A program made the translations under genes and the position numbers. From KBS50 sp042666615 (GTDB taxonomy: Bacteria > Actinomycetota > Actinomycetes > Mycobacteriales > Micromonosporaceae): 64,000 nt of DNA. Under the pieces are notes generated by a model that was not told the origin of the DNA, did no database searches, and saw nothing but the letters and a program-made list of their open reading frames with translations. This document shows, one piece after another, positions 1-7,328 of this stretch (its first letter is position 1; every line of letters begins with the position of its first letter). The stretch lies in the NCBI RefSeq assembly GCF_042666615.1, contig NZ_JBHTDD010000030.1, positions 12,777 through 76,776 on the forward strand, written 5' to 3'.

Positions 1-68
1 GGGTCGTAGCCCCGGCAGCGCGAGCGCCTCGCGGTATGGTTCCAGAGCGGTCCGCCTCCCGATCCGGC

Positions 69-590
69 TCACCGGACCAGGGTGATCCAGTAGCGCCGCA
101 CCGGGCCGCGCTCGGTGTCGCGGATGCCCTCCAGGACGCCGCCGTTGCGTTCGATGGTGCGTGCCGAGGCGACGTTGTCCGCGAGGCAGGGAATGAGCAC
201 CCGGTCCCACCCCAGGCCGTCCCGGGCCTCCTTCAACATCTCGCCGAGCGCCCAACCGGCCAGGCCACGGCGACGCGCGGACGGGCGGATGCCATAACCG
301 ATCTGCCCGATGTCGTCGTCGAGTATGTGCCGTAGGGCGATCCCGCCGAGAACCTGACCGTTGTCGACGATCCATCGGGGTGAACCGTGTTTCTCCGCCG
401 GGCAGGGCGATCCGATCGGATGGACCAGCCGGGTCCGGTCGTGCACCCAGGCGGCGAAGCCGTCCGGCGAGTCCACATCGTCGTCGGCCGCCAGGCCGAA
501 GCCGTCCTCGTGCTCGCCGGGCCCCCAGTCGTCCCGGCATTCGAGGAAGGCGGCGTGCAGCCGGGTGGTCGGCAGGATCAGTTCGGGCAT
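69..590 (-). CDS. GNAT family N-acetyltransferase
   Basis: A 173-residue protein of the GNAT fold that would transfer an acetyl group from acetyl-CoA to an unidentified small molecule or protein amine. The acetyl-CoA loop is visible as GIRPSARRRGLAGWALGEML near residues 105-125, followed by the usual C-terminal segment (CLADNVASARTIERNGG) with the Asn-x-x-Ser and aromatic-poor helix of the family and the terminal strand before the stop. The open frame reaches back to 650, but the Met at 590 gives the normal family length and is preferred; the 20 extra residues are hydrophobic and low in homology. It stands alone, convergent with nothing on its left because the window begins there. The RimJ/RimL type is likely; the substrate cannot be told. 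Confidence 0.8.
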   Translation of the reverse strand: MPELILPTTRLHAAFLECRDDWGPGEHEDGFGLAADDDVDSPDGFAAWVHDRTRLVHPIGSPCPAEKHGSPRWIVDNGQVLGGIALRHILDDDIGQIGYGIRPSARRRGLAGWALGEMLKEARDGLGWDRVLIPCLADNVASARTIERNGGVLEGIRDTERGPVRRYWITLVR

Positions 591-916
591 GCGGCCGACG
601 CTATTACCGGTCCCGACTGCGAGCCAGCCCGTCCACAACAAGGTCAACAAGCTTCAGCGGCACGCCACGCCGCGCTGTCGGCCACGTCTTAGCCGACGTA
701 CGGCGCAGCCCTCCGTCCCGCTCCAGAACCGCCTCAGGGTCCTCATCGGAACCTGCCAGCACGAGGAGGATGCCGACAGGACGCCGATCCAGATCCACCG
801 TGCTGTGACGTTTGCCATATCCATCCCGGCGCCATGATCGCCGGGAACTCGATCACAGTCCTCGAACGCCCGCCTCCGCCTCGCTGATTCCCCGGCCGCG
901 AGTTGATCCTCGCGAA
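591..916. other. Intergenic stretch without a supported gene
   Basis: About 325 bases between the GNAT start and the MFS stop. A short minus-strand reading frame lies around 604-798, but it has no recognisable domain and uses codons like random high-GC sequence. It could be the eroded end of a transposase or of an unknown gene; I see nothing firm in it. Confidence 0.4.
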
Positions 917-2224
917 TCAGCCGATCGGCTGACTGTCCTCCTGGCGGGGCCGGGCCGCCTCGCCCGGCCTCTGCCCCGGCCGCGCGGGCAGCAGCCGGCG
1001 CCGGCCCACGAACACGACTCCGGCCAGCCCTATCGCGCCCGCCGACGCCGCCAGCAGGCCAGCCTGGTAGTCGTACCCCTCGATCACCAGGCCGCCCAGC
1101 GCCTGCCCCCCGGCGTTCGCGCCGGCGATGGCCATCGTGAGCCAACCGAACGCCTCCGCCAGCCGGCGGGCCGGCACCAGACCGTCCAGCAGCGTGTTGT
1201 GCAGCGTGATCTGCGGGACGAGCGTCACGCCCGCCAGGACGACCGCGAGCGCCAGCGGAACCACGCCGGCGAGCAGGGTGGGGACCAGCAGGACGGCCCC
1301 GAGCACGGCGATGAGCACCGGCAGCCGGACGGTGCGCGACCGGGGCCACGGTCGTCGCTGGTAGACCAGGCCACCCACCATGGAACTGATCGACCACAGC
1401 GCCAGCAGCGGACTGACCATCTGCGGCGCCCCGTTGGCGTGCGTACCGGCGGTCACCGCGACCACCACGAACCCGATCGTGAGCCCGAACGCGGACGCCG
1501 CGACGAGCAGGATGGCCAGGCCACCGCGGTGGAACCCGCGGCCCGCACCCGGCTCGTCGGCCTCCCCACCGGCCGCGCCCGGCGCGTCGGCAGCGCCGTC
1601 CGGCGTGTCCGCGGCGACGGATCCGCTGCCCCGATGCGACCGGGCAACCCTGGTCAGGGCGAAGCCCACGGCGGTGACGGTGCCCGCCACCGCGGCCGCG
1701 ACCAGGGCCGATCCGGGCCACAGCACGGTGGCGAGGAGGCCGGCCAGCGCCGGGCCCAGCAGCCAGCACATCTCGAAGCTGATCGCCTCATAGTTGTACG
1801 CCGCGTCGCGCTTCGGTCCGGCCGGGAGGAGGTGTGGCCACATGGAACGGGAGGCAACCTGCACCGTGGGCAGCATGGCGCACTGCGCGGCGACGAGGAG
1901 CGCCAGCGGCAGCAGCGGCAGCCCACGGGGAATCGAGACGATCACGGCCGCGCTCAGCACCGCGAACGGGCCGGCGAAGGCCAGCAGCGTACGGGTCGGC
2001 CCGTACCGGTCGATGAGCCGGCTCTGGGCGACGGTGCCCAACGCGACTCCGACGAGGCTGGCAGCCGAGATCGCGCCGGCGATGGCGTAGGAACCGCTCT
2101 CGGCCTCCACGTAGATCAGCAGGCTGAGGTTGACCATCGCGAAGGCCAACCGGCCGAACACCGACCACACGGCCATGGGTAGTGCCCCGGGCACGCTCAG
2201 CGCCGTCCTGACCGACCCCATCAC
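917..2224 (-). CDS. MFS transporter, drug/metabolite efflux type
   Basis: A 435-residue integral membrane protein with about twelve hydrophobic segments and the two-halves layout of the major facilitator superfamily, moving a small solute against a proton gradient. The loop between helices 2 and 3 reads SRLIDRYGPTRTLL, a form of the MFS motif A (G-x-x-x-D-R-x-G-R). A Gly/Asp-rich cytoplasmic loop lies near the middle (around residues 190-225), separating the two six-helix bundles. GTG at 2224 follows a GGAGG by six bases; an ATG lies one codon later. The gene is not tightly linked to its neighbours. Substrate unknown; the family in actinobacteria includes antibiotic exporters, but nothing here singles one out. 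Confidence 0.8.
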   Translation of the reverse strand: MMGSVRTALSVPGALPMAVWSVFGRLAFAMVNLSLLIYVEAESGSYAIAGAISAASLVGVALGTVAQSRLIDRYGPTRTLLAFAGPFAVLSAAVIVSIPRGLPLLPLALLVAAQCAMLPTVQVASRSMWPHLLPAGPKRDAAYNYEAISFEMCWLLGPALAGLLATVLWPGSALVAAAVAGTVTAVGFALTRVARSHRGSGSVAADTPDGAADAPGAAGGEADEPGAGRGFHRGGLAILLVAASAFGLTIGFVVVAVTAGTHANGAPQMVSPLLALWSISSMVGGLVYQRRPWPRSRTVRLPVLIAVLGAVLLVPTLLAGVVPLALAVVLAGVTLVPQITLHNTLLDGLVPARRLAEAFGWLTMAIAGANAGGQALGGLVIEGYDYQAGLLAASAGAIGLAGVVFVGRRRLLPARPGQRPGEAARPRQEDSQPIG

Positions 2225-2346
2225 CGTGTGCCTCCCCCGCGTTCCGCTGCGGGCAGCCTAGCTCCGGGGCCGCCCTGCCCAACTATCACCGTCGGGGCTT
2301 CCGCACCTTCAGAACCAGGGAAGGCGAGCGCGGCTGAGGCGACGGT

Positions 2347-2377
2347 CCGGGGTACGCGGTGGCTCCGCGTACCCCGG
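2347..2377 (-). terminator. Stem-loop terminator after beta-propeller copy A
   Basis: A perfect 13-bp stem (CCGGGGTACGCGG, loop TGGCT, complementary arm) starts 11 bases past the stop codon of the minus-strand gene ending at 2389. It lacks a U-tract, as is usual for actinobacterial hairpin terminators. Confidence 0.7.
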
Positions 2378-2388
2378 ATTCGGTGTCG

Positions 2389-3390
2389 TCAGGCGGTCGG
2401 TGCGGGCACCCTACGGAGCTTGAACGGGATGTTCGGCGGCTGGCCGGTCTGCAGCCGCAGGATCTGTCCCTCGGCCACCCACAGCGAGGTGCCGGTCCGG
2501 ACGACGGACGTCGGCTGGTCGAGCCAGGCGTGCTGGGTGACCGCCCCGGTCCGGACGTCGATGATGCTCAACGGGCCCGGGTTCTCGGTCACCAGCAGGC
2601 GGTTGGTGTCGAGCATCCGGATGCCGTCGGGGTTCTGCAACGGACGCGACACCGGGATCACCACGGCCGGCTTGGCCGAACCGTCGGCGGCGATGTCAAC
2701 GCGGACCAGCCGGCCACCGCTGTAGTTGGTCGTGTAGATGCTGGACCGGCCGTCGTACGCGATGCCGTTGATCTGCAACCCGCCGGTCGGCTGGGTGAAC
2801 GCCGGGTCGGCCGACCACACGCTCAGCGTGCCACCGACCGCCGAGTACCTGCTCGGCGTGGTGAGCTTCAGGATCCGGCCGGGCAGCGCCGGCGACACCG
2901 TGGGATCCACGGTGTCGGTGATGAACACATCGCCGCCCACCAGCGCGATGTCGGCACACACCCCGCGGTCGGGCAGCGTGTAGGTGGCGGTGAGAGCCTT
3001 GGTCTCCAGGTTGAACGCCCGCAGCACGGTCGGCGTCTGGAAGCTCAGGTCGATACCGCAGGTCCACAGCACGCCACGGGCGTCGTCGGCCATGATGCCG
3101 GCGGTGCCGATGTTGACGCCCGGTGGGACGAACTCCTCCGGGGTCGAGGAACGCGTGGGGTAGCGCACGACCGCCCCGGTGACGATGCTGGCGGCGTAGA
3201 TGTCCCAGCCGGCCTCCCAGCTGGTGGCGGCGGTGATGCTCTCCGGGTAGAAGTCCAGGCTGGGAAGGACAAGGTAGTTCGGCGGCTGGGTCCCGGGGTC
3301 TGGCGCCTTCGCCACAGCCGGCGGGGTCACCGCCACCGTCGCGAGACCCAGGCTGAGCGCGGCGATGGCCGCACCCACGCGCTTGTTCAT
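2389..3390 (-). CDS. Secreted SMP-30/NHL-like beta-propeller protein, copy A
   Basis: A 333-residue exported protein. The N-terminus (MNKRVGAAIAALSLGLATVA...AVA) is a typical Sec signal peptide ending near residue 28. The rest is made of repeated strands with patterns such as GIMADDARGVLWTCG, GDVFITDTVDPTVSP, GIAYDGRSSIYTTNYSGGRLVRVDI and LQNPDGIRMLDTNRLLVTEN, which resemble the blades of SMP-30/gluconolactonase-like propellers. No enzyme activity can be assigned; an extracellular lactonase or a binding protein are both possible. The start at 3390 is chosen because AAGGAG lies six bases upstream and the signal peptide begins there, not at the longer open frame reaching 3453. It is a tandem duplicate of the next gene upstream: the central 250 bases are almost identical, while the signal and C-terminal parts have diverged. 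Confidence 0.75.
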   Translation of the reverse strand: MNKRVGAAIAALSLGLATVAVTPPAVAKAPDPGTQPPNYLVLPSLDFYPESITAATSWEAGWDIYAASIVTGAVVRYPTRSSTPEEFVPPGVNIGTAGIMADDARGVLWTCGIDLSFQTPTVLRAFNLETKALTATYTLPDRGVCADIALVGGDVFITDTVDPTVSPALPGRILKLTTPSRYSAVGGTLSVWSADPAFTQPTGGLQINGIAYDGRSSIYTTNYSGGRLVRVDIAADGSAKPAVVIPVSRPLQNPDGIRMLDTNRLLVTENPGPLSIIDVRTGAVTQHAWLDQPTSVVRTGTSLWVAEGQILRLQTGQPPNIPFKLRRVPAPTA

Positions 3391-3561
3391 GCAGGCTCCT
3401 TGCGGTCGACCGCACGGGAGCATTCGGGCATGACACGGCCGCCGTGAGCACACCGACGACTCATCCCACCAGACGCCCCCGTGCGTCTACAGAAAGATGA
3501 TCGATCTCCAGCCAAGCCGATCATCGATCCCCTGACAAGACCTTCATCCGTCGAGTGTGGA
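2389..3561 (-). repeat. Tandem duplication unit A (gene plus promoter region)
   Basis: This unit is homologous to 3673-4830 over the whole coding sequence and about 170 bases upstream of it. The shared upstream part contains the ribosome site and a conserved block from about 3473 to 3561. An inverted repeat GATGATCG (3496-3503) / CGATCATC (3518-3525) lies in the conserved block and is a candidate operator; in unit B one arm has a single change. Confidence 0.8.
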
Positions 3562-3621
3562 TGCTCTCTTTTCGGCGAAATGGTTGCGCCGCAATGCGTT
3601 GACCCCATGAGCACCCATCAC

Positions 3622-3665
3622 GGTGTCCCCGGGCGCCGAGCGAGTCGCTCCGCACCCGGGGCACC
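3622..3665 (-). terminator. Nested stem-loop terminator after beta-propeller copy B
   Basis: An outer stem GGTGTCCCCGGG / CCCGGGGCACC with one bulge encloses a second stem GAGCGA / TCGCTC. It begins 8 bases past the stop codon at 3673 and sits between the two duplicated genes, which suggests they are transcribed separately. Confidence 0.6.
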
Positions 3666-3672
3666 ATGTCAC

Positions 3673-4659
3673 CTACGCGGTCGGCTCCACCGGCAGTCGA
3701 CGGATCTTGAACGGCAGGTTCGGCGCCTGGCCGGTCTGCAGCCGCAGGATCTGTCCCTCGGCGACCCACAACCGGTCACCGGTGCGGACGACGGACGACG
3801 GCTGGTCGACGGTGGCGTAGTCCGTGACCGCACCGGTGCGCACGTCGACGACCGTCACCGGGCCCGCGTTCTCGGTGATGACCAGTCGGCGGGAGTCGAG
3901 CATTCGGATGCCGTCGGGGTTCTGCAACGGACGCGACACCGGAATCACCACGGCCGGCTTGGCCGAACCGTCGGCGGCGATGTCAACGCGGACCAGCCGG
4001 CCACCGCTGTAGTTGGTCGTGTAGATGCTCGACCCACCGTCGTACGCGATGCCGTTGATCTGCAACCCGCCGGTCGGCTGGGTGAACGCCGGGTCGGCCG
4101 ACCACACGCTCAGCGTGCCACCGACCGCCGAGTACCTGCTCGGCGTGGTGAGCTTCAGGATCCGGCCGGGCAGCGCCGGCGACACCGTGGGATCCACGGT
4201 GTCGGTGATGAACACGTCCCCGCGCACCAGCGCGATGTCGGCACACACCCCACGGTCGGGCACCGTGTACGTCGCGACGATCGCCTTGGTGGTGAGGCTG
4301 AACGCCCGCAGCACCGTCGGCGTCTGGAAGCTCAGGTCGATGCCACAGGTCCACAGGACGCCACGGGCGTCGTCGACCATGATGCCCGCGGTGCCGATGT
4401 TGACCCCGGCCGGGACGAACTCCTCCGCCTGCCAGGCGCCGTGCCGGAAGCGCACCACGGCCCCGGTGACGATGCTGGCGGCGTAGATGTCCCAACCGGC
4501 GGAAGCGGTGACGCTCTCCGGGTAGAAGTTGTCCCCTGGGATGACCAGGGCGGAAGGAGGGTTCCCGGGAACGGGCGACGCCGACGCCGGCGGGGTCCCC
4601 GCCACCATCGCGAGACCCAGGCTGAGCGCGGCGAGTACCGCGCCCACGCGCTTGTTCAT
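3673..4659 (-). CDS. Secreted SMP-30/NHL-like beta-propeller protein, copy B
   Basis: A 328-residue paralogue of the gene at 2389-3390, with the same architecture: signal peptide (MNKRVGAVLAALSLGLAMVA) and a propeller-like body. The middle third, from about 3925 to 4215, matches copy A almost base for base, whereas the first 60 mature residues and the last 60 differ; copy B lacks a few residues near the N-terminus (after ASAGWDIYAAS). The start at 4659 has the same AAGGAG ribosome site. Nearly identical central DNA beside diverged ends suggests either a recent duplication with selection on the ends or gene conversion in the middle. Function unknown; probably an extracellular lactonase-like or ligand-binding propeller. 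Confidence 0.75.
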   Translation of the reverse strand: MNKRVGAVLAALSLGLAMVAGTPPASASPVPGNPPSALVIPGDNFYPESVTASAGWDIYAASIVTGAVVRFRHGAWQAEEFVPAGVNIGTAGIMVDDARGVLWTCGIDLSFQTPTVLRAFSLTTKAIVATYTVPDRGVCADIALVRGDVFITDTVDPTVSPALPGRILKLTTPSRYSAVGGTLSVWSADPAFTQPTGGLQINGIAYDGGSSIYTTNYSGGRLVRVDIAADGSAKPAVVIPVSRPLQNPDGIRMLDSRRLVITENAGPVTVVDVRTGAVTDYATVDQPSSVVRTGDRLWVAEGQILRLQTGQAPNLPFKIRRLPVEPTA

Positions 4660-4830
4660 GCAGGCTCCTTGCGGTCGGCCGCACGGGAGCGACAGGTGAC
4701 GGCAGGGCACACGCGCCCACACCGACGCCTCGTCCAGCAGACGCCCCCGTGCGTCTACGGAAAAGATGGTCGATGTCCAGCCAAGCCGATCATCGATGCC
4801 CTGACAAGACCTTCTCCCGTCGAGTGTGGA
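3673..4830 (-). repeat. Tandem duplication unit B (gene plus promoter region)
   Basis: Second copy of the duplication, matching 2389-3561. The block upstream of the ribosome site (about 4740-4830) is about 90% identical to 3473-3561, so both copies probably answer to the same regulator. Confidence 0.8.
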
Positions 4831-4876
4831 GCGTCACCAAGACCTGATCCTTGGTCGGTTCAGTACGATCCGAGGC

Positions 4877-5215
4877 ATGGATCTCAGTTCTCTCGCCTCA
4901 GTCTGGTCGTTGCGGGTTGTGGGACTATCCATCGGGCTCGTGCCGTACGCTGCGATTCTCCGATATGTCGGCTGGGGGCCGATCGGCAACGACAGCGTCG
5001 GCGAGTGGGCGTTCATTCTGGGATTCCTCGGATTCTGGCCAGCGCTGTTGACTGTCCCGCTCGCTCTCGTCCTCCTGCGCACCGGGCTGCGAGAGGTGGC
5101 CGTGGGACTGCTGGGCGCCGTGGTGGCGGCAGTTCTCCTGTGGGGACTGGCGCCCTGGGCCTACGCCTACGGCATAGCGCCGCCCGGAATCGATCACATC
5201 CCGCCACGAGTCTGA
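4877..5215 (+). CDS. Small integral membrane protein of unknown function
   Basis: A 112-residue protein with three hydrophobic segments (about residues 12-32, 45-68 and 72-95) and a short hydrophilic C-terminus. I do not recognise a family. The ATG at 4877 is preferred over a GTG at 4826 because the upstream codons lie in the duplicated promoter region and because the hydrophobic part begins directly after it. It is divergent from the beta-propeller gene at 3673-4659 and convergent with the gene at 5330-6355. G+C and codon use look a little less biased than in neighbours (codons such as ATT, TCT, CTA occur), so it may be a recent arrival or weakly expressed. Confidence 0.55.
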   Translation: MDLSSLASVWSLRVVGLSIGLVPYAAILRYVGWGPIGNDSVGEWAFILGFLGFWPALLTVPLALVLLRTGLREVAVGLLGAVVAAVLLWGLAPWAYAYGIAPPGIDHIPPRV

Positions 5216-5329
5216 CCGGCGCGAGGTCTGTAGCGAGTTCGGCGAAGACCACGTCCATCCACTCGGGCTCGGCTCTGCATTGCGCCGCAGCGCAGAGCCC
5301 AAACCGTGGTCACCATGCGCCCGGCCCCA

Positions 5330-6355
5330 TCACCTCCGGTACCGCTGCGCCACTGCCGCGAAGGCGGCCTTGGGTTCCCACTCCATGTCGGGGTAGGTCT
5401 GCCCCCGGCGTCCTTCGAGGAGTTTGACGATGCCCAGGCTGGCCCGGTCCAGGTCGTCGCGGGGGTCGCCGTCCGGGCGATGCGGGTAGCCGGGCAAGGC
5501 GAACAGGAACACGAACGCGCTGTCCACACCCTCGGTGTCAAAGATCTCCAGGAGTTCGCTCAGATACGCGGCCTGGCCGGCCTCGTCACGCTCGTATATA
5601 CCGTTCAGTCGTACCGGGGCCTTGGTCTGCGGGTCGTGCTCGACCACTTCCAGTACGCGCCCGCCGCGGTCTCCCGCGCCGCGGTATGCCGCGGTGCCGA
5701 ACCCGGTGATGGCGAGCGGCTTCGGGCCTCGGGCCAGGGTGCGCACCGCCTCCCGGAACCGGTCGGCGACCTCGGCGGAGCGGATCAGCTCGAACGTCAC
5801 AATGTCGAAGGGAGTCCAGTCGACCTGCTCGAACTGGATGGACGCGTAGGTGAGCTTGCCCTGGAAGCGCTCGCGGATTGTGGCCACGGCGTCGCGGAGG
5901 AACGCGTTGATGCGCACGCCGAGTTCGCCCATCGCTTCGGCCCGCCGCTCGGGTTGGCTCATCAGCCGCTCGACCCGTTCCTCGGGGCCCTCGCCGGGCA
6001 GGAACCCGCGGTTCATCACGCTCAGCTCGACCCCTGCGACGAACACGACTGTGGCCCCCTGCTGCCGGAGCCGCTCCGCTCGCTCGGCGCAGTCGCGGAA
6101 GAGCGTGCGGATCTGCTCCGGATCCAGCTCCAGCGGATAGGGCGAGAACCAGACCTCCAGGCCGAGTTCGGCGGCGGCGCCGGCGGCCAGCTCCAGGCGG
6201 TCCGGGTCACCGCCGATGATCTGGACCGCGTTGCAGTGCAGGTCGTCGCGGATGATGGCGAGTTCCCGCCGGACCACCGCGGGGTCGAGGTGCTCGCGGG
6301 AGGTCTGGCCGTGCACAACGAACCCGGTGTCGTAGGTCATTCCGCGTGCTCGCAT
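5330..6355 (-). CDS. TIM-barrel-like cytoplasmic protein, function unknown
   Basis: A 341-residue soluble protein. The alternation of predicted strands and helices (RGMTYDTGF, CNAVQIIGGDPDRLELAAGAA, EVWFSPYPLE, VVFVAGVELSVMNRGF, KLTYASIQFEQVDW, FDIVTFELIRS, LAITGFG, GVDSAFVFLFALPG) suggests a glycosidase-like TIM barrel with conserved Glu and Asp at the strand ends (E in VAGVELS, E in SIQFEQVDW). Similar actinobacterial proteins are, as I recall, sometimes labelled abortive infection protein without clear support. The start at 6355 follows AGAGGA by seven bases; the longer frame up to 6514 reads into the divergent regulator. It shares an 83-bp intergenic region and a long operator with the TetR gene at 6439, so it is the probable target of that repressor. 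Confidence 0.6.
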   Translation of the reverse strand: MRARGMTYDTGFVVHGQTSREHLDPAVVRRELAIIRDDLHCNAVQIIGGDPDRLELAAGAAAELGLEVWFSPYPLELDPEQIRTLFRDCAERAERLRQQGATVVFVAGVELSVMNRGFLPGEGPEERVERLMSQPERRAEAMGELGVRINAFLRDAVATIRERFQGKLTYASIQFEQVDWTPFDIVTFELIRSAEVADRFREAVRTLARGPKPLAITGFGTAAYRGAGDRGGRVLEVVEHDPQTKAPVRLNGIYERDEAGQAAYLSELLEIFDTEGVDSAFVFLFALPGYPHRPDGDPRDDLDRASLGIVKLLEGRRGQTYPDMEWEPKAAFAAVAQRYRR

Positions 6356-6404
6356 GGGACGTCCTCTCTGTCGGTCTCGGTCGGGCCGACCCTGACACAG
6401 AAAA

Positions 6405-6434
6405 GTGCGTGCGCGCAAATTTGCGTGCGCGCAC
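6405..6434. promoter_or_regulatory. 30-bp inverted-repeat operator between TIM-barrel gene and TetR gene
   Basis: The two 15-base arms GTGCGTGCGCGCAAA and TTTGCGTGCGCGCAC pair at 13 of 15 positions around a central AAATTT. The site ends five bases before the ATG at 6439 of the TetR gene and lies 50 bases before the divergent start at 6355. Size, symmetry and place fit a TetR dimer-of-dimers operator controlling both genes. Confidence 0.75.
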
Positions 6435-6438
6435 CTAT

Positions 6439-7113
6439 ATGTGGAACGCTGACTCCGTGACGACACCACCACCCGGGCTGCGGGAGCGGAAGAAGCAGGC
6501 CACCCGCGAGGCACTACGCCAAGCGGCCCTGCGCCTGGCCGTCGAGCGCGGGCCGGACCAGGTACGGGTCGAGGACATCGCCGAGGCGGCCGGGGTCTCG
6601 CCGCGCACCTACAACAACTACTTCGCCAGCCGCGAGCAGGCGATCGTCTCCGCTGTCACGGCCGACCGGGAGGCGCGGATCGCGGCGGCGGTCGCGGCCT
6701 GGCCCGCAGAAGTACGCCTGGCCGACGCCGTCACCGAAGCAGTGGTCGAGCAGTACACGAACACCGGCGAGGGTGAACATGAGACGCTGCTGCTGATCAC
6801 CACCCGGACCACCCTGCGCGACGCGTTCCTCGACAGCACCGCCGCCATCGAGCCCCCTCTCACGAAGGTGATCGCCGAACGCCTGGGTGATGCCGGAGCA
6901 CACACAGCCCGTGTTCTCGCAGCGAGCGTGACCGCGGCGGTTCGCATCGCGTTGGAAAGCTGGCTCCGACCGACTGGGAACGCGGGGGCCATCGAGAGTT
7001 CCGGCACCGGAGGACTGGTCGTGCCCGCCGGCTCACTGCCCGACCAACTCCGCGTGGCGCTGGCCCCGCTCGCGCCCGCGTTCGACGCCGCCGAGCGACG
7101 AGCCCAGCCGTGA
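6439..7113 (+). CDS. TetR/AcrR family transcriptional repressor
   Basis: A 224-residue repressor with an N-terminal TetR_N helix-turn-helix: KKQATREALRQAALRLAVERG then VEDIAEAAGVSPRTYNNYFASREQAIVSAV (about residues 18-65), where GVSPRTYNNYF is the recognition helix. The rest is the ligand-binding helical domain, similar to the actinobacterial group that pairs with MFS or oxidoreductase genes. ATG at 6439 is used here, but a GTG six codons on (6457) is equally possible; with the ATG the operator abuts the start, so the transcript may be leaderless or autorepressed by blocking the start region. It is divergent from the TIM-barrel gene, with which it shares the palindrome at 6405-6434. Confidence 0.85.
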   Translation: MWNADSVTTPPPGLRERKKQATREALRQAALRLAVERGPDQVRVEDIAEAAGVSPRTYNNYFASREQAIVSAVTADREARIAAAVAAWPAEVRLADAVTEAVVEQYTNTGEGEHETLLLITTRTTLRDAFLDSTAAIEPPLTKVIAERLGDAGAHTARVLAASVTAAVRIALESWLRPTGNAGAIESSGTGGLVVPAGSLPDQLRVALAPLAPAFDAAERRAQP

Positions 7114-7328
7114 AGCCAACCCACCCGCTATGGCGGATCAACGACGGCACGTGACCGCCGGCTCCGATCCGGCCTACCGTCAGCCAGTGGGTCGCGCAAC
7201 ATCCAGCTCATGTCGACGGTGAACAGCGACGTGGTGGTCGGGGAGTGGAACCGCGTCAACCTGACCCGGCAGGCCGGCGTGATCTGAACGGCCCCGCCGG
7301 TGTCGGACCCCCGCCGTACCATCGCCGG

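Noticed and set aside
604..798. Possible transposase remnant
   Set aside because: The reading frame has no DDE motif or recognisable transposase segment.
654..1769. Long minus-strand frame overlapping the MFS gene
   Set aside because: Arg/Gly/Ala-rich shadow of the MFS gene in another frame, without any domain.
812..2182. Long plus-strand frame opposite the MFS gene
   Set aside because: Composition is that of an antisense high-GC shadow; the minus-strand MFS has clear helices and motifs.
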